Part shown: piece by piece, positions 45,222-55,780 of the stretch | Layout of the letters: each line of letters opens with the position of its first letter | Numbering within the stretch: position 1 is the first letter of the stretch | Assembly (NCBI RefSeq): GCF_000143415.4 | Contig: NW_003314393.1 | Location: 322,169-386,168 of the forward strand | DNA length: 64,000 bases | Direction of reading: 5' to 3' | DNA from: Selaginella moellendorffii | Lineage: Eukaryota; Streptophyta; Lycopodiopsida; Selaginellales; Selaginellaceae | The notes under the pieces: generated by a model | Told to the model about the DNA's origin: nothing | Database searches by the model: none | Seen by the model: only the letters and a program-made list of their open reading frames with translations | Translations under genes and position numbers: made by a program

Positions 45222-47565
45222 ATGATTTCTCACTGGGGCATCGTACTTCTCTTCACACTTGGCATGAATCTGTCGTCTGAGGTATGATCACATGATTCTG
45301 AAATGAAACTCTTAAGGTTTTCTTTCTTTTGTATAAGATCATGGACATGGAAATTCTACTGGAGTTCAAGCAAGGCATGTTGCAAAGCAATTCTACCTTT
45401 TCTAACTGGCATGAAGGAAGCAAGGATGGGATTTGCAGCTGGAGAGGCATTAGTTGCAATTCTAAACGCCAAGTAGTGTCCATACATCTATCCTCTGTGG
45501 ATCTTGATGAAGCCTTGGTGGGAACTCTCACGCCAAGGCTTGGGCAGCTTTCATATCTTTCAGAGCTCGATCTATCGTTTAACAAAATAACGGGGCAAAT
45601 TCCTACCACCCTCGGAAATTGCTCCTCACTCACAGAGCTCAACTTGAGAGGGAACCAATTGACTGGCCATATTCCAGCAACATTAGGGCAGCTCCAGAAT
45701 CTCACTGAGCTCTGGCTATCTGATATTTCTTGAGCGGGTCTATTCCATCGAGTGTTGGGAACTGCTCCAAGCTGCGGTTCCTCAGTCTGGAAAACAACAC
45801 CTTAACGGGCTCTATATCTCCATCGCTGGGTAAGCTCAAGAAATTGGAAAGTTTATCACTTTTTACAAACAATTTGGAGGGGCTTATACCAATCACTCTT
45901 GGAAACCTTTCGCACCTCACATTTCTAGACATGTCTGACAACCTTCTATATGGCCCATTACCTGGCTCTTTTGCTGGTCTTCGTAGGCTAAAGTGGTTGG
46001 GACTATCGCGAAACTATTTTCTCAATGGATCGATTCCTTCGGATGTTATGGTGGGCATGCCATCTCTAACGCACCTAGAGCTCCATTACAACAACTTTAC
46101 AGGAAACATTCCCATGTTTAATGCGTCTTCTCCTGTTGTACTACTTCGCTTGGACGTTAACAGCCTGACAGGAAGCATTCCGCATTCAATCACAGAGATC
46201 AAGGCTCTCCAGCAATTGCACCTCAACAAAAACTATCTAGATGGAAGCATTCCAAAAGGCATTAGCCAGCTGGATCGTCTTGAGATACTTGACTTGAGTG
46301 ACAACTATCTCAGAAATGAAGTTCCTCCACTCGACAAATGCACCAATCTTGGCTATCTCGACCTCCACGGAAACTTGATACGGAGCAAAATGCCAACGTT
46401 TGGTGCATGCACTAACCTTGTTTACTTGGATCTCTCAACGAACGAGTTCCAGGGAGAGATTAGCTCAAGGCTAGGGAATTGCTCCCAGCTCAAGGTTGTC
46501 AACTTTGCGCAGAACAATTTCACGGGTGAGGTGCTGCTTGACTTGAGTAACTTGACAAGCTTGGTCTTCTTTGTCATTTCCAACAACACGTTGAGCGGCA
46601 CAATTCCAGCAAAAAGCTTGAATTCCACTTATCTCAGAGTCATGGACTATAGTAGGAACCATTTCACAGGCGAGATCCCTCAAGAAACTTGCAGCTGGTC
46701 AGGAATTATGATATTGTCTTTTGCATACAACAAGCTGTTTGGCCAGATTCCAGATTGCACCACCAATCTCATTTGGCTCCAAATTCTAGATCTGTCAAAC
46801 AATAAACTCACAGGGCAGCTGCCACGCGCGCTTTGGAAGTTTCAAGGTTTCAAGGGCAACACGAGTGGGGATTTGAATCTTGGCATTTACACAGGGGTAG
46901 AGTTGAGCCTGGTCATCATAGTCAACGACGCAAGGATACAGTTTGATCGGACAACGATCGTTGTTGCAAACAACATGACTTCATTGGACATCTCAAGCAA
47001 CTCTCTCGAGGGTGTCATCCCAGAAGAAATTGGGCAACTGGTTGGACTAATGCATCTTAACCTCTCGCACAACCAGTTCACCGGTGCCATACCTCTCAAC
47101 CTTTCCAGCTTGAAAAAGCTTCAGTCGCTTGACTTATCCTGGAACATGCTCCAAGGCAGGATCCCAAACGAGTTTGGGGAGTTGCCTTTGTCAGCCTTTA
47201 ATGTTTCATTCAACAACTTAAGCGGATTGGTCCCAACTGCATACAATTTAAACACTCGGTTTCCACTTGCATTCCAAGGCAATAAGAACCTTTGTGGGTT
47301 TCCATTGTCTCCTTGTGGCTATGCAACAAAGGATCAAGAGCACCCTGCAAGTCACAAAAGTTGGGAGAAGGACTTCCTCTTCCGTGAGGCTTCAGTGTGG
47401 GCATTTGGCTGCGGTGTGTTTATTGGCTTTTGGGTCACATTTTTAGGCATCACGTTCTGGGACAGCCTTCAAAGTTGGAGGTATAAGCTTCGGGCAAAGG
47501 AACATGAGGACGCATCTATTGGCCTCAGCATACCTTCATTTCTTCCTCGTCTTGGCAGTTCTTAA
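45222..47565 (+). pseudogene. LRR receptor-like protein (RLP, no kinase), probable frameshift
   Basis: Exon 1 (45222-45281) encodes a signal peptide (MISHWGIVLLFTLGMNLSSE). A 56-bp intron (45282-45337) joins it in frame to exon 2. Then come an N-terminal LRR cap (FKQGMLQ...CSWRGISCN) and roughly twenty plant-type LRRs (LxxLxLSxNxLxGxIP). After the repeats are an LSGLVPTAYNLNTRF segment and a Cys pair, then one membrane helix (WAFGCGVFIGFWVTFLGITF) and a short basic cytoplasmic tail ending at 47565. This is the architecture of plant RLPs, surface receptors of development or immunity that signal through partner kinases. Around 45722-45732 the frame shifts (LWLSDIS-stop, then LSGSIPSS in another frame) within one repeat, so the allele looks broken by a single small indel. 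A sequencing error is possible. Confidence 0.85.
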
Positions 47566-48169
47566 GAAATGCTAACTTGTTAATCCAGAACTCAAATGAA
47601 AAAGCTGATGAGCAATTGACCTCCATGAGTCTAGGTCGTGGTGGATTCAGATGCTTTACTCTGATCAAAGTTTAGGCAATGGAAGAACATGACAATACAA
47701 TAGCAAACCCAGAAATAGGCAAATGAACAGTGGATACAGAACTTTCCATACTTTAATTTGAAAAGTCTAGGCTCTTCGGATCAAACCAACCAATGACCGA
47801 CTACATGAGTGTCAGAATACCGTCCTTGACCCGGTCATCCATCACTTTAAATTTCAAGCACATGTGACACAATGGCAAACAGATTTCTAGTGTTCCTTGG
47901 TCATGGTATTCCAGCATATAGTGGTGGTCAATGGAAGAATACATGACAAATAAAGATGACAGAAGTTAGTCACTCAGAAATGTTGGTCAAGGTGGATACA
48001 GAACTTTCGATATTTTACTTTGATCAAAGTCTAAGCTCTTCAAATACTGGTCAATCAATGAATAGCCAACCAACCAATGACCGGCTTTAACATGAGTATA
48101 AGAATACCGTCCTTGACCCGGTGATACATCACCTTAAATTTCAAGCTTGTCAAGGAAACATGTGATACA
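47566..48169. other. Intergenic region with a duplicated 5' piece of the next gene
   Basis: 47790-47915 repeats the upstream sequence and first codons found at 48080-48215: ATGAGTGTMAGAATACCGTCC, the CTTTAAATTTCAAGC segment, then ATGGCAAACAGATTTC and about 40 more bases, after which it diverges. It is therefore a truncated tandem duplicate of the promoter and start of the DUF716 gene. A further short repeat (ACTTTGATCAAAGT and flanks) is shared between about 47640-47760 and 47990-48020. Confidence 0.7.
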
Positions 48170-48961
48170 ATGGCAAACAGATTTCTTGTGTTCCTTGGTC
48201 ATGGTATTCCAGCAATTGCGTTCATCTTTTGGGGACTCTTGCTTTTTCTCACGAATGCAGCATCTCGTTTTCGAGGCCATGAAAAACCTGGGCGACTCTC
48301 CCTCATTACAAAGCCAGCTGAGTTTTACATTCTCTTCCTTGGGAGTGCAGGAGTCATCACTTTCCACTGCATTCTTCAGCCAACACGAAGCTATCCTGAC
48401 CTGGAGCACATCTCCATGGCTATTCCGTTCATGATCTATGCACTCTGTTTACGTTCCAAGCTACACTTGCCAAGTGCTTTTGTAAGTCTCATGGAAGCAG
48501 CAGCGTTCGCCCAAGAACTCTTCCTCTTTCATTGGCATTCCACGGATCATGTCGGCGTGGAAGGACATAATCATATGCTTCTACAGCTCATTGTGACTGC
48601 CTGTATGTTCTCAAGCCTCGTGGAAGTGTTTGTGCCACAGAATCACAATGCCATGATGATCAAGTTTTGGAAGTCAATTTGTATCATCTTCCATGGCATT
48701 TGGCTGCTTCAGCTCTCATTACTTCTTGTGTTCCCAGCAACGTTCCTGCCTCTGGGTTGCCAAGTGTTTGTTCGTCACCACCAAAAGATCGAGTGTGGCA
48801 GTGAAAACCTTGTCAACCAGTCCAAAGCTATGGGAACATTGCTTTTCAGTTGGTACCTCTCTTTGTTGATGGTAGGAAGTGCAATATCCTATGCTGTTAT
48901 TGAGAGAAAAACTCTATACAATATTAGTATATGGAATGAACAGGATGAAGAGCTACCATAA
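48170..48961 (+). CDS. DUF716/TMEM45-family membrane protein
   Basis: Single exon, 263 residues. Seven hydrophobic segments are visible, starting with FLVFLGHGIPAIAFIFWGLL. Family landmarks are GHGIPAxxFxxxGL at the N-terminus, HxxxxxDHVGVEGHNHMLLQ in the middle with its conserved histidines, and WxxQxGxxL-like HGIWLLQLSLLLVFP. Plant members include proteins linked to pathogen response, but the biochemical role is unknown. The length matches the family (about 250-300). The ATG is the one shared with the truncated duplicate upstream. The frame is intact and likely functional. Confidence 0.85.
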   Translation: MANRFLVFLGHGIPAIAFIFWGLLLFLTNAASRFRGHEKPGRLSLITKPAEFYILFLGSAGVITFHCILQPTRSYPDLEHISMAIPFMIYALCLRSKLHLPSAFVSLMEAAAFAQELFLFHWHSTDHVGVEGHNHMLLQLIVTACMFSSLVEVFVPQNHNAMMIKFWKSICIIFHGIWLLQLSLLLVFPATFLPLGCQVFVRHHQKIECGSENLVNQSKAMGTLLFSWYLSLLMVGSAISYAVIERKTLYNISIWNEQDEELP

Positions 48962-49734
48962 CTTCCCTATAGTGAATAATTATAAAATGGAATTTAACCC
49001 TTGAACAAGGGCACCAGAACAGAATCTAAGTTTTAGAGCTATGGTACAGTGAACAAAAGGATGAAGTTAAACTCTTAAGCATACAACAAAAAAATGAAGG
49101 AACATGAACATGGAGCAATATCATAATAGTTTTAGAGCATTTAGAATTCCAACTCTAAAATCAACATGCAAAACAAAGCTAAATGATTTTAGCATATTTA
49201 TAGCAAAATACACCAACTAACATGGTAGAGTTTAGGCTTAGATATAAGCAAGATTCAAAACAAAAGATAGCACACCTAATGGGGAGATAAATAATATCTC
49301 AAGTAGTTCATACCTCAACCTACCCATTATCCCCATTATATTTGGAATTGCCCATATCCCCTACCCCATTATAAATGAATTAAAGAAAAGTTTATTAAAA
49401 TTGAGGATTATTATAGAATATATATGGGTATCATAGATATATTCCCATTTTACTTAAAGTGAAAAATAATTAACGTCATTCTTTTAATTTAAAACATTTT
49501 TCTAAATTTAAAATGTATGATCAAGATGACATCTTTGAAAGCTAGCATTTTATATTTAATTTTATATAGCTTGCTGTAGTTATAAACTTCTAAAGTTAAG
49601 AAGTTCCTTATTGAACAATTTCTGAAAAATATTTATTGTGCATATTGAAATTTTTCATGTATAATAATACTTATTTAGTTTTATATTATTAATTAATATA
49701 AATATTCTATAAAATATAAGTAAAAAATTTTTTT
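48962..49734. other. AT-rich decayed retroelement sequence
   Basis: 48990-49380 vaguely follows the reverse family-A LTR (AGCATACAACAAAAAAATG, TCTAGAGCATTTAG, CCCCATTATATTTGG). The rest to 49734 is AT-rich with no gene, RNA or clear repeat. Confidence 0.4.
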
Positions 49735-50324
49735 TTGATAATGCCATATATTAATATTAACATAGTGGAATTTTGATAGCCATAAAATTGATTTCAATTT
49801 GAACCACTTGCTCCTGTATATAAGCTAGGGTTTTGAGATTACACATTTTTGTATTCCATTTCCATATTTAATGCACTCATATTAATTGAAGTGAAGGGTA
49901 ATTCTAATTTTCCTTAAGGAGTGTTTGGTTTAGATTTAGCTTTTGCATTATCTAGATCTCTCTTATTTATGTAGCTTTTCAATTTCTTTTTTTCTTTTTT
50001 TCTTTTTATTTTTTTTGCTTCTTTCCATTCATCTTTATGGCAAAATAGTAGCTTCCTCCTTCTTTGACTCTAGAATAACAATTGGTGCAATTTCTCAATG
50101 CTATGGAATTGCAATTAAACAATCAAACTCAATTGATAGTGGCATTCACGGCATGTGGTGTATCTTTTACTATTGTTGCCCATCATTGAGTTCAGTTGGA
50201 GTTCTTTTGTGGGAATTTTGGGGATAATGTATATCATTAGTTTGATCATTTTACAATGATTACCACCTATTATTTTTGGGATGATATCTAGTGTCTATAC
50301 AATTTTCCCACATATTTTAAAAAG
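49735..50324 (+). mobile_element. Family-G retroelement remnant with the empty T2 site
   Basis: Parallel to 29690-29789 plus 34544-34920 without the T2a insertion; ATAAGCTAGGGTTTT at about 49824-49838 is the unoccupied target. It includes an ATGGCAAAATAG gag-like start, broken, similar to the one at 34762. Confidence 0.7.
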
Positions 50325-50329
50325 ATAGC

Positions 50330-50903
50330 TGTAAGCTCCTGGGTTTGGACTTCCCGGGAGGTCACCCAACCCAGTACTATTCAAACCCAAGGATGCTTAA
50401 CCCTAAGTATCCCAAGACCCTTAACCGATTGGAAAACGGGGTGCACTCTTATTCATGGGCCTTTTCCCTCTATATTTGAACCCCTATGGACCGTCTCTCG
50501 AGTCATTCCCTTTGGTTGCTTACAATCCACCATGCTTCCCTGCAAGTTCACGCCCTTGTGAATGGAAGCTGAGAGCTGCAGCTCTCCTGAGAGCCCCGCT
50601 CTCTTAACACCCTACCCCCAACGGGAGCAAACTGGACCAGCTAGATGTCAATCAACATGTGGTGTGATTCCCCTAGCCAACCAACAAAGTCGGACCCAAG
50701 ACCGCTCTGATACCAAATGTAAGCTCCTGGGTTTGGACTTCCCGGGAGGTCACCCAACCCAGTACTATTCAAACCCAAGGACGCTTAACCCCAAGTACCT
50801 TAACCGATTGGAAAAGGGGGTGCACTCTTATTCATGGGCTCTTTCCCTCTATATTTGAACCCCTATAGATCGTCTCTTGAGTCGTTCTCTTTGGTTGCTT
50901 ACA
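50330..50903 (-). mobile_element. Complete TRIM retrotransposon, 574 bp, duplication ATAGC
   Basis: Two LTRs of 195 bp (50330-50524) and 185 bp (50719-50903), both TGTAAGCTCC...GGTTGCTTACA, enclose 194 bp. Reverse-oriented: a tRNA-iMet PBS (TCTGATACCAAA, 50707-50718) sits inside the right LTR and a purine tract inside the left one. ATAGC flanks both sides (50325-50329, 50904-50908). There is no coding capacity, as is usual for terminal-repeat retrotransposons in miniature; it must be moved by another element's proteins. The LTRs differ by a 9-bp indel and some substitutions, so it is not very recent. Confidence 0.93.
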
Positions 50904-50908
50904 ATAGC

Positions 50909-51587
50909 ATTACAATGGTACAATGGTTTGAGCACAATCAAACAATTATTTAGACATATTGACAAGCCTTATAAGAATTGCATTATCTCTATTAGGGGTC
51001 ATTTTTGTCAACGATGCAATTTTACTTCTAAATCCTCCTACTTTGTATATAGCCAATTATGTCGGAGCGGAATAAATTGGGAATGTTGTGGCCAATGTTT
51101 CAGCAATGTCTTATGGGACTCATATATGCACTAGCTCCAATCACCTTAGACAACATTCTTCGACTAGCACAACATTATGGAACATCACTTCTTTCACTTA
51201 TTGTTGCATATGCTTTAATGCCACTTTTTGTGGGAGATGACCTTGTTCTGATAGAAGTTGATGCTATTGTTGCTTGTGTTCAAAGACAAGGGCAAGGACG
51301 TAGTTATGACCATAATGTTTGCTGCTAGACATGTGATAAGGTTGGTCACACATATTTGTGTTGTTAACATTTTTTGATTAGCATCCTCTATTTCCTAAGT
51401 GGAAGCCTTGGTATTAATAATATCCTATTGGTGCTATGGTTTTGATGTAGAGATTCTTTTGAGAAATGAGAAGTTGCGCAAGTATTCAAGGATGCTTGCA
51501 TGAATAAGTTATTGACCCCTTCATCTTTCTTTTGAGAGTACCATCAATGGGTTCACTTGGCACCAGTTCATCTAGTTTATGGAGGTA
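50909..51587 (+). other. Decayed retroelement-like sequence
   Basis: Short broken frames only (for example 51059-51328). No family recognised; the composition resembles the neighbouring family-G material. Confidence 0.3.
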
Positions 51588-51657
51588 TAAGGGTTTAGGG
51601 TTTCCGGTTTAGGGTTTAGGGTTAGGGTTTATTAGGGTTTAGGTTTAGGGTTTAGGG
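51588..51657 (+). repeat. Interstitial telomere repeats (TTTAGGG)
   Basis: About nine TTTAGGG units with variants, directly joined at 51657 to the truncated end of the element at 51658-54924. Confidence 0.9.
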
Positions 51658-51868
51658 TCATCTAAGTCATCTAAGCATTCCATAATCTTTTTGGCCGTGA
51701 GAGGCACTGGATTAGGAATGAATGAGAGCCCAAGAGCAAGGAGGCGCTTTTCAGCGGCACTCAACATGCGAGAAGACAAATTGTGAACAGCACCAATCTC
51801 CACTCTATTTTCTAGCTGGGAAACTTTTTGATTGCCGGCAAAATGAAGTAAAGCTTCATGCGGGGCAA

Positions 51869-54619
51869 TCAAAGGTAGCCAGAAACTTTTGCCTTGCCTT
51901 TTCTGTCCACAGGCACTGCCGTAACTGGAGAGTGCGGGCGTTGCTGTGGAGGCGAGTTTCTTCCCAAGCCATAGCGTTGGGTTCGTTCGTGGAGTGGGGT
52001 GTTGTTGTGGTGCTGTGAGGGCTGCATCTCTTGTCCTCTGGGAGGTGAAGGTGGTTTCTGGTTCTGAGTTGGCTGGCGTTGTTGGGCTGCTGGAGGAGGT
52101 CGTGGTGTAGTCTGGCGCCCTCGGCCGCTTGGCCAGTTCGGTTGGGACCGTGGGGGTCGACCGTTTCCTCGAGACTGGCGTTGGCCACCTCTGCCAGTCA
52201 TGGCTGGCTGGGAACCAAGCACGGTTGGAGATTGCCGGTGCAAGGGACCCCTTGAAGAAAAACCCGGGGCATCGGAATGGGTGGGAGGAGTCCCAGTAAC
52301 CACATTCCGCCCCTGCTCGTTTCCCTGCCATCCATGGGTAACGTCACGTTCACCACTGGGGAGAGAAACCTTGCGTGTCTTTGAAGAGCCTGCTTCACGT
52401 ATGTGGAGTGAGGTATCCGTCCTTTGCTGTCGTTTGCCTTGTGATCTGGTGCCTCTGCCAGCATCTTCGTGGTGTTGTCTCGGAATTCCACGCTCCCTCT
52501 CCTTCCACATCTTGTCAAAGCAGCTCTGGACAAGCATCTTAACAGTGTCTTCCTTGGGCAGTGTCTCCGCCTTGGCTCGTGCAGCATCCTCTGCAGCTTC
52601 CCTTTGCTTGCGAGCATTTTCCTTTTTGCTCTCCTCAACTCCATATGCCACTGCTCCAATTGCAGTCGCACGTTGGTATTCAGCTATCAACTGATGCTTG
52701 CGGGCATTGAGAGTATGTGTGACAGCCTCTCGTTGTGCATTGCCACAAGCCTGCAAAGCACAGTGAACAAAATCATCCATTCGATCATTAAAACGTTGAG
52801 AGAGTCCATGGTTGATGAGATCCGCAAGGGTAGCAGCCTCAGCCTCTCGTGCCTTGAGCAGAGAATCAAGAAGGTCCTTCAAGTATTGTTCGTGGATTGC
52901 TTTGATGCTGGTATCAAGAAGTTCCTGACCGTGAGAGGTCACCTCAAGCTTTGGCACACGAATGCGAAGGTCTTGAGGGAACTGCTTTTTATCACGGAGC
53001 TGAGTCAATCTCTTCACAGCCTTGTGAGCTTGATTTAGAGACTTGAGCTCGTTCATGAATTCCTTGATCGAGCATTCAAGGATGGCAGAAAGAGCCTCAT
53101 CAAGCCTACCAAGTCCCTCAGTCGAGGAGCTAGTGAGGGCATTGCCAGGGGCAAGGAAAGGTGGCAACTGCTGTGGAAGAGTGTTTCCAGTAGCAGAAAT
53201 GCCAGCACTCTTCTGCAACACTGTGAAGAGGTCTACCAATCCAGAGAATGGAGTAGATGATGGCACAGCTGGGGATGAAAAAGGTGGTGGGATTGAAGTT
53301 GTTGATGAAAAGAGTGTTGGTAAAGTTGAGGCCATGGAGAAAGGTGGTGTGGTGGAGAAGGTTAATGGAACAGGAGGCGAGATGGAGAAAGTTGGTGGAG
53401 TATGAGGTGTTGTAGCAAAGAGAGGAGGGCTAGTTGTCGATGGAGTAGGTGTATGGATGGTTGTAGTTGTGAGCACAGAGGTACATGCAAGCGTAGACAT
53501 GGGTGTATATGCTGGTGCATGTGGTGAGAGTGCGTTTGTTGTAGGCACAGCCATAGGGGATGTAGAGGTGGTCACAGGTGGCACAACGGATCTCCTAGGC
53601 GGCATAGTTGCTACTGGGGCAGTTGCTGGAGACAGAGTGGGCTGCATATCTGTCACTGATGCTACAGTGGACCATGTAGCCGTTGACAGTGGTGCTGAGA
53701 CAGGTCGTGAAGCCAAGTGTCGTTCAGCCAAGTGTCGTTCCTCTGTAAGTGCCAGTTCCCTCAAGAATTCAGGAGAAGCTGAAGGAGACTCGGTCGTGAG
53801 TGCATATACTGACGTTTGAGGTGGTAGAGTGCGTGGTAGTGGTGTTGGAACTGACGTTTGAGGTGGTAGAGTGCGTGGTAGTGGTGTTGGAACTGACGTT
53901 TGAGGTGGTAGAGTGCGTGGTAGTGGTGTTGGAACTGACGTTTGAGGTGGTAGAGTGCGTGGTAGTGGTGTTGGAACTGACGTTTGAACTGGTAGAGTGC
54001 GTGGTAGTGGTGTTGGAACTGGTGCAGAGCAGGACGTTTGTATGGTAGTAAGCATTGTAATTGGTATGGAAGACAGCGTTGTATTTGGTGTGGAGGAAGA
54101 AGATGGTATGATACGAGATGAGAGTGTAAATCCGTGAATAGGGGCTGATCCATGAATGGAATTGGATGGTGGAGGATTTGGTGTTTGACGAGATGATGAA
54201 GCGATGTGAGGAGGTGATGGAGGAGCATTTGCCATAAGAGGAAGAGAACACTGGTCATGCATTACTCCAGAAGTTGCAGCTGTGTCTTCAATCTCAATCG
54301 GTCCTGGACCAGAGTCCCAGATGAAGTATGAGCGAACGTCCCGGTGAGAGAAATTCGGCCACAGTCCACGATGAGATTGAGGAGCTTGTGCACGCTGAGA
54401 AGGCAAGACAAGTGTCTGTTGGGAAGGCAAGACGAGCGTGTCGTGTGTGTTCTGCCTTGACTCAGGAGGTGAGAATTCCGGTGTGGGGGACCGGGAATTC
54501 GTTGGTATCTCCTGATCTGCAGCAGCGTTGATAGAACAGATGAGATTCAAGGGCACTCCAGCACTTAAACTATGACTAAGTGGCGATGAAGATGAAGAAA
54601 AAGGGCTAGAAGCTTGCAT
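51869..54619 (-). CDS. Large Ser/Pro/Thr-rich ORF (ORF1-like) with 14-residue repeats
   Basis: 916 codons without a stop from ATG 54619. N-terminal Ser-rich region; five tandem copies of a 14-residue unit VPTPLPRTLPPQTS (42-bp repeats at about 53812-54020); a long low-complexity Pro/Thr region. Then comes a helical, charged segment (EFMNELKSLNQAHKAVKRLT, LLDSLLKAREAEAATLADLI) that could be a coiled coil, and a basic Gly/Arg/Gln-rich tail suited to nucleic-acid binding (SRGNGRPPRSQPNWPSGRGR). Near 51900 reading passes to another frame (52331-51645) that leads into the RT-like motif, by a shift or unseen intron. Similarity to a gag/ORF1 protein is by composition only. Confidence 0.55.
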   Translation of the reverse strand: MQASSPFSSSSSPLSHSLSAGVPLNLICSINAAADQEIPTNSRSPTPEFSPPESRQNTHDTLVLPSQQTLVLPSQRAQAPQSHRGLWPNFSHRDVRSYFIWDSGPGPIEIEDTAATSGVMHDQCSLPLMANAPPSPPHIASSSRQTPNPPPSNSIHGSAPIHGFTLSSRIIPSSSSTPNTTLSSIPITMLTTIQTSCSAPVPTPLPRTLPVQTSVPTPLPRTLPPQTSVPTPLPRTLPPQTSVPTPLPRTLPPQTSVPTPLPRTLPPQTSVYALTTESPSASPEFLRELALTEERHLAERHLASRPVSAPLSTATWSTVASVTDMQPTLSPATAPVATMPPRRSVVPPVTTSTSPMAVPTTNALSPHAPAYTPMSTLACTSVLTTTTIHTPTPSTTSPPLFATTPHTPPTFSISPPVPLTFSTTPPFSMASTLPTLFSSTTSIPPPFSSPAVPSSTPFSGLVDLFTVLQKSAGISATGNTLPQQLPPFLAPGNALTSSSTEGLGRLDEALSAILECSIKEFMNELKSLNQAHKAVKRLTQLRDKKQFPQDLRIRVPKLEVTSHGQELLDTSIKAIHEQYLKDLLDSLLKAREAEAATLADLINHGLSQRFNDRMDDFVHCALQACGNAQREAVTHTLNARKHQLIAEYQRATAIGAVAYGVEESKKENARKQREAAEDAARAKAETLPKEDTVKMLVQSCFDKMWKERERGIPRQHHEDAGRGTRSQGKRQQRTDTSLHIREAGSSKTRKVSLPSGERDVTHGWQGNEQGRNVVTGTPPTHSDAPGFSSRGPLHRQSPTVLGSQPAMTGRGGQRQSRGNGRPPRSQPNWPSGRGRQTTPRPPPAAQQRQPTQNQKPPSPPRGQEMQPSQHHNNTPLHERTQRYGLGRNSPPQQRPHSPVTAVPVDRKGKAKVSGYL
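53812..54020. repeat. 42-bp tandem repeat, about five copies
   Basis: Unit ACTGACGTTTGAGGTGGTAG plus 22 more bases, length divisible by three, coding for the 14-residue Pro/Thr repeat on -. Nearly identical copies; the last one varies (GAACTGGTAG). Confidence 0.95.
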
Positions 54620-54924
54620 GCCTACTACTCACAGACCGTCACAGCGAGCAGAAAGTGTAAGGGATTGAGATCCCTAAGAAGAAATATATATATATGGATG
54701 ATTAATTCTACGTGGCAACATACGATCAGCCATTTGGTGAAGGGTTTCAGCCATTTGGTGAGTTATAATGAAGTCATTTGGTGAGAGTGTAGATCCATGT
54801 TGCATCCTTCATGGGGAGCTAGTGAAAGAAATCTGTTCTTAAGCCTCCAGACGGTCAGCAGAAGAGCAGGAGATCCTTCTCTGAGTTACACCCATAAATT
54901 CTTCACAGGGAACTAGTGCAAGAA

Positions 54925-55131
54925 AGGGTTTAGGGTTTAGGGTTTAGGTTTTAGGGTTTAGGGTTTAGGGTTTAGGGGTTTAGGGTTTAGGGGTTTAGGG
55001 GTTTAGGTTTAGGGTTTAGGGTTTAGGGTTGAGGGTTGAGGGTTGAGGGTTTAGGGTTTAGGGTTTTAGGGTTTAGGGTTTCGGGTTTAGGGTTTAGGGT
55101 TTAGGGTTTAGGGTTTAGGGTTTAGGGTTTA
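54925..55131 (+). repeat. Interstitial telomere repeats, about 28 units
   Basis: TTTAGGG with TTTTAGGG, GGTTTAGGGG and GGTTGAGG variants. It caps the 5' side of the - strand element. Confidence 0.95.
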
Positions 55132-55780
55132 GCAATTCAGTAGTTTGATAAACATGCAAATACAGAACTTGATGCAAAATCCTTTGATATGTCACAATGC
55201 CCCTAGGACCATAAACACATTTCAATAGAGAGGGTCCTTTCATTTCATAACTCCTTACGTAGATCTTGGTGAAACCAGAGTTAGTGAAGTTGGTTTCTTG
55301 TGATCCCGCATCTGATTATGATGTCCCTTTGCAGTGTCGATGGAAAGGTCAATGCACACCAAACTGTAGAATCTTGGAGCAAAATAACGGTCGGATCTAT
55401 GGCAAATGCCCCTGAAACATTGTAAGGCTCGTGTGGTCTCATGTGGTGTCTGATCGAGATGCTTCTTTGCAGAGTCATCAAGAAGGACATTATATACCAT
55501 TCTTTATTTAGCTGAACATCTGGCATTTTTGGAAATACAAGATGCTTTGGAATATCCAATCATGCATGGTATAAATATAGCGAGGGTATTAAATGATATC
55601 CCAATCATGATCTTTCTTTTGGATTTCGCGTGCATGCAGTCCGAGGAATGATGACGTTGCGGATTTCTTTTGGATTTCACGTGCATGCATGCGCATGGCA
55701 ATCCAGAAATTAATGGTGGCGCCCAAGTCCGAGGAATGATGACATTGCGGGATTACCAACCGTCGTGACATTTCGCGCGT
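55132..55780. other. Unassigned sequence with a possible GRF-like zinc finger
   Basis: On +, about 55320-55415 reads PLQCRWKGQCTPNCRILEQN then NGRIYGKCP. The NxGRxYxxCP ending and spaced cysteines resemble a GRF zinc finger. The frame breaks soon after, so this is at most a remnant. A direct repeat (TTTTGGATTTC.CGTGCATGCA with CCGAGGAATGATGAC) occurs at 55617-55660, 55670-55690 and 55728-55745. Confidence 0.25.

Larger units (their letters stand above)
51658..54924 (-). mobile_element. Probable Penelope-like element (endonuclease-lacking, telomere-associated type), ORF1 plus start of RT
   Basis: The - strand holds a long ORF and the first residues of what looks like a Penelope-type reverse transcriptase: VHNLSSRMLSAAEKRLLALG then LSFIPNP (about 51780-51690). 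It runs straight into telomere repeats at 51657. The other end, upstream of the ORF, is also capped by telomere repeats, in the orientation (CCCTAAA)n-5' end. That is how telomere-associated Penelope-like elements known from rotifers, fungi and plants sit on chromosome ends. Most of the RT is missing, so the assignment rests on one short motif plus the telomere layout. Confidence 0.5.

Noticed and set aside
53812-54020. Regular direct repeats considered as a CRISPR array
   Set aside because: Head-to-tail 42-bp units without spacers, divisible by three and translated; eukaryotic context.
53761-54258. Two extra - strand frames rich in His/Tyr and Ser/Thr repeats
   Set aside because: Shadows of the 42-bp coding repeat in the main 916-codon frame.
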